A stretch of 64,000 nt of DNA from Pseudeuparius sepicola (taxonomy: Eukaryota > Arthropoda > Insecta > Coleoptera > Anthribidae): assembly GCA_963920635.1 (NCBI GenBank), contig OY987299.1, positions 69,298,692 to 69,362,691 of the forward strand, written 5' to 3'. The notes below the pieces were generated by a model that was given only the letters and a program-made list of their open reading frames with translations, was not told the DNA's origin and ran no database searches. The first letter of the stretch is position 1. Each line of letters opens with the position of its first letter. Shown in pieces: positions 57,786-64,000 of the stretch. Both the position numbers and the translations under genes were made by a program.

Positions 57786-59180
57786 GTATATTCAGGTGAG
57801 TTTTCATTTTTATTTCGTAAAAAATAATATTGGGTGTGTTTAAATTATATTTATACATATTACAAAAGCCAAGAAGAAAATGTCACCATAACAACATTTG
57901 CTTTGCCTCGGGACGAAAATTTGCGCCAAAAATGGATTCGTCAAATTCCAACTGAGATTTAATTTCTAAAAAAAACCTTTAAGTATGCTAACACATTTTT
58001 AAGAAAGTGAAACAACTAAAGTGGACAAATGTGTTGTGGGAGGAAAATACCTATAGAGAATATCACCGAAGCTAAAGAGGTGCTGTCCCAACAATTTTTG
58101 AGAATGTGCCAAAATGTTTGAGTGAAGTGCCGTTTATAGTAAAATTATTATAAGAAGTCCTGACTGGGACTGTCAATTGGTAATTTCGAGATCCTAAGTT
58201 GGCATCGATGGAGCAAAAAATGCAACCGGGTCAAAAGTTCAGGTCAGTAACGAGCCCATTTGCACAATGAATAACTACTAATAACCCGAACAAGAACAAC
58301 ACAGATAACGGTAAAACCCACGAAACGTACAAAACCAGCGAATATTTCCACTGCCCAAAGTTTGAACCCTTTTGAACCACAAAATATATATATAGGTTTT
58401 TACTTTCACAACACGGAAAACGGAAATAAAATTTGCCTGAGTACGCACCATAGCCGCTGCCGCAAGTAGCCGATTTTACCAAAATACCAAAATGAAAGTG
58501 TTTCCATGACGTTTGAAATTATTATTAAAATGAGTTCTAGTCATAGTTATTTTTATTTGTGGCAGTATAATCGTGATTGCAGTAGGGTTTTTATTTTATT
58601 ATGTTCTTTTTTTCGTATCACTTGGGTAACTTTTCACATCATATATCAATGAGTGACGTTATTAACTGGTTGAGACGCATATACTAATGTTATACCCATG
58701 GTAACCTATATATTTTGTGCCCATGGTTAACAGAAAATTCCTAGGGAGAATGTCATCTGACAAAATCGGGACTTTTTACAGTAATCGGGGTATAACTCTC
58801 AGCCCAAAACAGCTGAGGCAAGTTGAAAATTTTGAAAAAACAATTAGAGAAAGCCTGGATGCACAAAACCAATAATGTAATAGATGCAAGAAAACTCGCC
58901 AAATTGTTAAGAAATTTGTTTTTTCTACTTATCTCCGCAAAAATGCCTTTTATTATATAGGACTAAGTAGGTCAGGTGACTACGCGATTATGCGTTAGCG
59001 CCATGGCCTGTTTTTATCGTTGGCCTCGTCGTTGGCCTCGTACCTCCCTGTGATGACGTGGTGATGTTTTGCGTCGCCAGCTGGCAGGCCATTATCATTG
59101 CGACGGTGCCGGACGCTCAGAAATAAATACACCAATGCTGCCAGTGCCAGCTTCACAAATCTTCACGATTAGAGGTCGAG

Positions 59181-59264
59181 AACTATCGATAGCGCTATCG
59201 TTATCGATATTTTTGACTATCGAATACTATCGATATTTTTTTACCACTATCGATAGTACAATCG
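59181..59264. promoter_or_regulatory. Cluster of four TATCGATA motifs
   Basis: TATCGATA octamers stand at 59184, 59202, 59228 and 59248, with further CTATCG half-copies, in 84 bp. TATCGATA is the binding site of DREF/BEAF-type factors in flies. Whether it acts so here is unknown; it could also be a decayed simple repeat. Confidence 0.5.
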
Positions 59265-61275
59265 TTTAATATTTTGCATAAAATTGAAAAATATATCCTA
59301 GTGGTTAGTATAGAACTTTCAAGGGTAAAGAGGCATAATGTATTTAATAATAATAGTTATTTACCTTATTCCTTGCTATTTTTTTGTCCGGTAACAAAAT
59401 ACATATCCTAAAAATGGCAAGGTCATAATATATAATTAGATTTGATTATCTCTCTTTATTTGCTAAATTGGTTCAATGTAGAGCTATTGGAAGAAAATTA
59501 AATAAAATTTTAGATCCCTCCGGTATAGAAATAATTAATAAAGTAATAATTTTTGGATGTATAACCCAGATAAAATTGGAATAAACCGGAAACAGCAATA
59601 TTTTAAATTAGCACTTTAAGTTCATACAGAGGACTTTTTTATTTATTATCACTTGAGTAGCAAGAATATCTCCATCTTACCCAATTCAGTTTTAATAAAA
59701 CCGTCAAATTTCAAACATATAACAATCGATCATTTGGAATTTCTTTGTTAAAATACAAAATTGAAATGCGCTTGCTTAGAAGGGTTTTTATCAATGAACC
59801 ATTGGCAGACAGAAACAGTAGATTTACTCAAATCGGAAACTATCAATATACAGGGTGTCCCAGGTTTTTTTTTTATCAGGACTTTGACATTTTGTAGAAA
59901 AAATTATTATAAGGTGGGTTGCTCATATAGACATAGGTCTTGTATGTTCTAAATCAAGCTACATAATACAACATTAATTTACGTATATATAGCCCAATAT
60001 TCCGTGCGCAGAGCGGGACGAAATTGTGACACCGATATATCATACCTTCTTTTCTTTGTATCATGTGCACGCCACGTTATTCCCCGAACTGGACCAACAC
60101 TATAATAAAGACCTGTGCATAGCGCTGTTTCAAGCGATCGCCACTGACGCCACACGACGAAGCAAATTTAATGTGGTTTAATGTTAAAACACCATTGTTA
60201 CAGAATTTTTTATAAAATAAAAACGTGCAAATGTGACTGTTACAAGAATTTAATATCCAAAATAAAATAAAATATTTTTTTATGTCCCTGTAATTTGACA
60301 AGTTCACATGGCATATTTCCAAACATTTTCTTAAAAAAAGCGAGTCTAAAAAGCAAGCAAGAGTATTTGGTACCTTTAGGTTTGAAATGAAGTCCATGGC
60401 TAGTTGTAGCGTAAGTATGCATAAAACGCATTAGATTTTTCAGTTTCTTCTTTATATGGAGGACTATTGGTTCGCTTTGGAGCTATAAACAATATTTTCT
60501 ATTTTCATTCTTGCATACGTTACAAAATACTGTTCCAAAATAATATCTAGAATTTTCGCTTCTTCAGCTAGTTGATCAGATCATCCCATAATTCCAAAAT
60601 AGTATTTAGTCTTCTGCAATTCACCTAACGGTCTGTGCAGTGTGCATACCATTTTCTTCGTGTGCATGGAAATTTCATGTTATCATAAATAAATCTACCT
60701 ATAAAAGCAGGGTTAATAGGATAAAACTGCTAAATATTGGACGCAAAGACAATTCGTTACCGTAAAAAGAAGGCAAATTGTAATAAAGCTGGATATTTAA
60801 AATTTGGGACATTTTAAACGTCAGTAACTGACATAGGTACCAATAACCACAGAATGCCCACCTATAACCTGTAATAAGTCGCCATTTTTTTCGTCGAGTG
60901 GCGCTACCCCAGTTCGTACTTAACAACAATGAAATATGACCTCATGCTCGGGTCTTTAATATAGTGTCGGTCCAGCCCTGAACAAAAAATAGTCCTGATT
61001 TTTTATGGGATGAGCATTGATAATAGTCGTAGCCACCGAATCCAATAAAACGAATAAAACAGCACCCACAATCCTAAACTATATATTTTGTGGGTACGAT
61101 TCAAATTGACGTAGTATGGAGGGGAGAAGCTGTCACGTGACCCAAAACGGGATCACCTACGTCATAGATTAACAAAACAACGTCAATTTGTTGACTCGGT
61201 GCTAAAAATGCATTAAAAGTGGCTAAAAGTGCAGTTTTCCTTGTTATTGCGAGCTATTGACCTCTGGAAATAAAT

Positions 61276-61352
61276 ATGTCATGTGCTGTACGTTGTTGCA
61301 ATAGCAATTCTAAAGTAGACAAAAAGAAATTCACTGGAATTACATTTCACAG
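61276..61352 (+). CDS. THAP-domain first exon (isolated)
   Basis: ATG at 61276 starts MSCAVRCCNSNSKVDKKKF and ends ITFHR at a splice donor (AG|GTAATG, 61353). The C-x4-C start and the ITFHR end are the first half of a THAP zinc finger, whose FP-containing half would lie in exon 2. A palindromic GTCACGTGAC (61132-61141) and a CACCTACGTCAT stretch upstream look promoter-like. No second exon is visible before the right arm of H and ELP3. It may be a remnant of a P-type transposase or of a host gene. Confidence 0.6.
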
Positions 61353-62425
61353 GTAATGTAAACAATAGACAGAGCCGTATCAATATAATTTATAATATCC
61401 TCTTTGGTACTTTATGAAAAGAAAAATATTACCTTTATAACTACTCTAGGTATGTATTTTTCAAGGATTGCATACAGGGTGTTTCTTCCTTCGATTCAAA
61501 ATAACCCCATATTTTCTTTCCTAGTTTTTTTTATAATTTGACTAGGAATACTGTTTAATCAGAACCTGGCGTGTTAGCCATATTGATCACAGACTTAGCC
61601 ACACCCCCTGAACCCGTTTGCTATATTATGCAACAAAGTACTGTTATACCCCGATTACTGTAAGAAGTCCCGATTTTGTCAGATGACATTCTCTACAAAA
61701 TCCCTAGGAATTTTTTGTTAACCATAGGTATAACATTGGTAATATGTGTCTCAACCAGTTAATGACGTCACTCATTGATTTATGATGTGAAAAGTTACCC
61801 AAGTGATACGAAAAAAAGAGCATAATAAAATAAAAACCCTACTGCAATTACGATTATGCCGCTACAAATAAAAATAACTATGACTACAACTCATTTTAAT
61901 AATAATTTCAAACGTCATGGAAACACTTTCGTTTTGGTATTTTGTAATAATCAGCTGCTTTTGGCAACGTCTAGGGGCGGACTCAGGCAAATTTAGCTTC
62001 GGTGTGTCAAAGTGACAGTGAAGGTTTTCCAGATCGTTCAAACTGGTTTAAACATTCGGTAATGAAAATATTCGCGGGTTTTCTACGTTTTGTGAGCTTT
62101 ACCGTCCTCTGTGTTGTTCTTGTTCGTGTTACTTTTCGTGTTATTAGTGCAAATGGGCTCGTTACTGACCTGAACTTATGACCCGGTTGCATTTTTTGCT
62201 GCATTAATGCCAACTTAGGATATCGAAATTACCAATTGACAGTCCCAGTAAGGACTTCTAAAAGTAATTTGAGTATATGCGCCTCCCCCAATACTACCTC
62301 AATGGAACGATCTCTGTGTCTGTGATTAACCCCAGATTTCTCTGGATTAACCTATACAATATTTTGTATTTTAGGCTCAGAGAAATATTTTATTTTTCTG
62401 AGATTTTAGATTTTAGGCTGCGATC

Positions 62426-62444
62426 ATGGGAAAAAAGAAGAATG
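62426..62444 (+). CDS. ELP3: ELP3, first coding exon
   Basis: ATG at 62426 (context GATCATGGG) encodes MGKKKN plus one base, followed by a consensus donor GTAAGT (62445-62450). The exon is phase 1 and joins in frame to the next at 62540. The 62300-62425 stretch is the presumed 5' untranslated region, right next to the end of element H. Confidence 0.85.
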
Positions 62445-62539
62445 GTAAGTTAAGTACCTACTGCTTATTATAATATTATCATCATATAGAATACACATAT
62501 TTACTTGTTATGATGACACAATGCTGAAAATCTTTTTAG

Positions 62540-62784
62540 AATTTGTTCACTTGACTGTGGAGGAGCGTAAAGTAATAACAGTCGCTGAAATAATACAGAC
62601 TCTCATCAAATGCCATGAAGAGAAGAAAAATGTGAACTTGAACTCCTTGAAACATAAAACATCATCGAAATATGGTTTAGAGTCATCTCCCAGGCTTGTG
62701 GATATTATCGCAGCTGTCCCTATTGACTTCAAGAAGATTTTAGTTCCAAAATTGCTGGCAAAACCTATTAGAACAGCTAGTGGG
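62540..62784 (+). CDS. ELP3: ELP3 (Elongator complex protein 3), second exon
   Basis: The exon follows a T-rich acceptor (CTTTTTAG, 62532-62539) and reads [20 protein letters not shown], later [20 protein letters not shown] and KPIRTASG. This is the conserved N-terminal region of ELP3, the radical-SAM/acetyltransferase subunit of Elongator that modifies the wobble uridine of tRNAs. The protein start is a little shorter or longer than in other animals, as is usual there. The exon ends at GGG|GTACGA (62785), a weak but usable donor. The radical-SAM and GNAT parts lie beyond the window. Confidence 0.92.
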
Positions 62785-63385
62785 GTACGATCTATTTTTT
62801 TGGCAATTGTTTACTTTCACTACTCCCCGATTTTCGCGATTTTTTTGTATACCTGTGTATTTTGTGTCGCTGACCACGAATCTGCGAGAATTTTTCGGCG
62901 GAGTTGTAGTTTTTGAGTACAGTAGTGTCGCGATAATCCGATCCCGTGATAATCTGTATGCTTTTGTAATCCGCATTGCATTTTCGTTTGCTTGAAGTAC
63001 TCTAATCCGAATTTACTTTGATTCAGTAATCCGAATTCACTTACGTGACTCTTATTTCTATAAAAATAAAATTATGCAGGTTTTAACTTGTCTTTGGTAA
63101 ATTTCTGTTATACGCACATATGACCGATTTTAACGAAATTTGGTACACTTACGTTGTTAGAAATATATAATAACTCAACCAGAGTTATATAATTTCAATT
63201 TAAATGCAGACAGGAAAATATTTTAGGAAAAATCTCTATATTTTATAATATCAATCTGACATGACATTCCAAAAACTATTTTTTATTAACATGACATCCA
63301 TTTCAGGTAAAAGGTGCAAAGGTAAAAAGGTACAAACAATCCTAACTCTTTACATCCTCTAACCGCAAAGAACAAAACGGCAGTG
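62785..63385 (+). other. Start of ELP3 intron 2
   Basis: No coding similarity is seen. The frame that continues from exon 2 loses all likeness to ELP3 after the donor. The intron continues into a BEL fragment. Confidence 0.65.
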
Positions 63386-64000
63386 TCATAAATTTAATTT
63401 TGAAGGAGACTTTACTCTTCTTCCACTTCGGGAGTATCCTTGTCTGGTCGTTAAATTTGGTAAAACACGTTTTTGATCTTCGTCTATTTCAAGTGGGTAA
63501 ACTTTCTGAACAGGCCGTAGAAGGTTTCCATTTGCTGTTCTTAAACGTACAAGTCGAATTTCTCCATCTTTGCCCGAAATTATTTCTTCAACTCTTGCTA
63601 AAGGAAAGTTCATCCTCTTCATATCTTGTGACTCCACCAGAACAATTTCTCCACGTTTTATTCTTCTAGGACTACCTATTTTTCTATGACACAATATAAG
63701 TTGTCCTAAATATTCTTTTCTAAAACGTTCTTTTAAATTATCTTTCAACTTTGCTCTATATCTTAGTCGTTTAGTTAAACTCTCAGTTTCTATAATATCT
63801 AGATCTATTGTCCCAATCTCTTCTCTGTCTTGCATAAACATGAGACGGAGTTATTACAGCCAAATCTGTTGAATCTTCTGAGACATATGTTAATGGCCTT
63901 GAATTGATAACGGACTCACAATCACAAATTATAGATGAAAGTTCTTCATTGGTGAGACAAGCTCTTCCCAAAATTTTACGAAGCAAATCTTTTACCAGCC
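63386..64000 (-). pseudogene. Second BEL/Pao element: integrase C-terminal end (runs off window)
   Basis: On the minus strand, ESVINSRPLTYVSED and LAVITPSHV (63925-63850) are followed, one frame over, by LRYRAKLKDNLKERFRKEYL, GEIVLVESQDMKRMNFPLAR and LVRLRTANGNLLRPVQKVYP. The last is the conserved end of Pao/BEL pol. The stop is near 63386. It is of a different lineage from the BEL at 651-4646 and sits in opposite orientation inside the ELP3 intron. Confidence 0.88.

Larger units (their letters stand above)
58143..62277. mobile_element. Long-inverted-repeat element H
   Basis: Arms at 58143-58797 and 61641-62277 are inverted copies with indels (outer ends AGAAGTCCTNACTGGGACTG, inner ends at GTAATCGGGGTATAAC). 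The 2.8-kb interior has a TATCGATA cluster, a THAP-like exon, two lone mariner-type ends (near 59850 and 61475) and AT-rich sequence with no other gene that I recognise. No transposase is seen and the target duplication is unclear. Confidence 0.75.

Overview
This window is a transposon graveyard from an arthropod, most likely an insect. It is AT-rich, is full of short TACCTA-type repeats, and carries BEL/Pao and Gypsy LTR elements, R4/Dong-type and Penelope-type retroelements, hAT, mariner and CACTA-like DNA elements. It ends in the first exons of a spliced ELP3 gene. The order cannot be fixed from the sequence alone.

Most of positions 1-57.1 kb can be read as a nested set of insertions ('Russian doll'), which I reconstructed by hand from target-site duplications (TSDs), LTR ends, primer sites and reading frames that stay open across the gaps. 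The outermost layer is a decayed BEL/Pao element on + (pol 651-4646, LTR from 4673). Its LTR appears to be split by a minus-strand Gypsy element ('Gypsy-A') with LTRs at 56238-57092 (5') and 5260-6288 + 10499-10552 (3'), TSD GTGT at both outer ends, a tRNA-Leu-like primer site and a purine tract in the right places. Gypsy-A is itself split by: a second Gypsy ('Gypsy-B', 6289-10493, TSD GTGAC) in its 3' LTR; a CACTA-like element F (10638-15969) before the 3' purine tract; a head-to-tail array of three R4/Dong-type retrotransposons (20206-29031) in the reverse transcriptase; a hAT element (29921-32561, TSD CCTGTGGG) that carries a Penelope-like element; and a 21.5-kb CACTA-like element G (33496-54991, TSD TA) that splits the third gag zinc knuckle.

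G holds further layers: a foldback pair N (44763-54071), a mariner-superfamily element M with 570-bp inverted ends and an intact transposase (45943-52436), a 4-6 kb sequence X present twice in opposite orientation (35906-41625 and 46525-50556), and several small foldback or hAT-like elements.

From 57.1 kb on there is the likely rest of the BEL LTR, a long-inverted-repeat element H (58143-62277) around a lone THAP-type exon, the first two coding exons of ELP3 (62426-62784, +), and a second, minus-strand BEL integrase fragment in its intron. The only gene I see that is likely to serve the host is ELP3. The only transposon protein that looks intact is the mariner-type transposase. I found no bacterial-type operon, CRISPR array, rRNA or tRNA gene.
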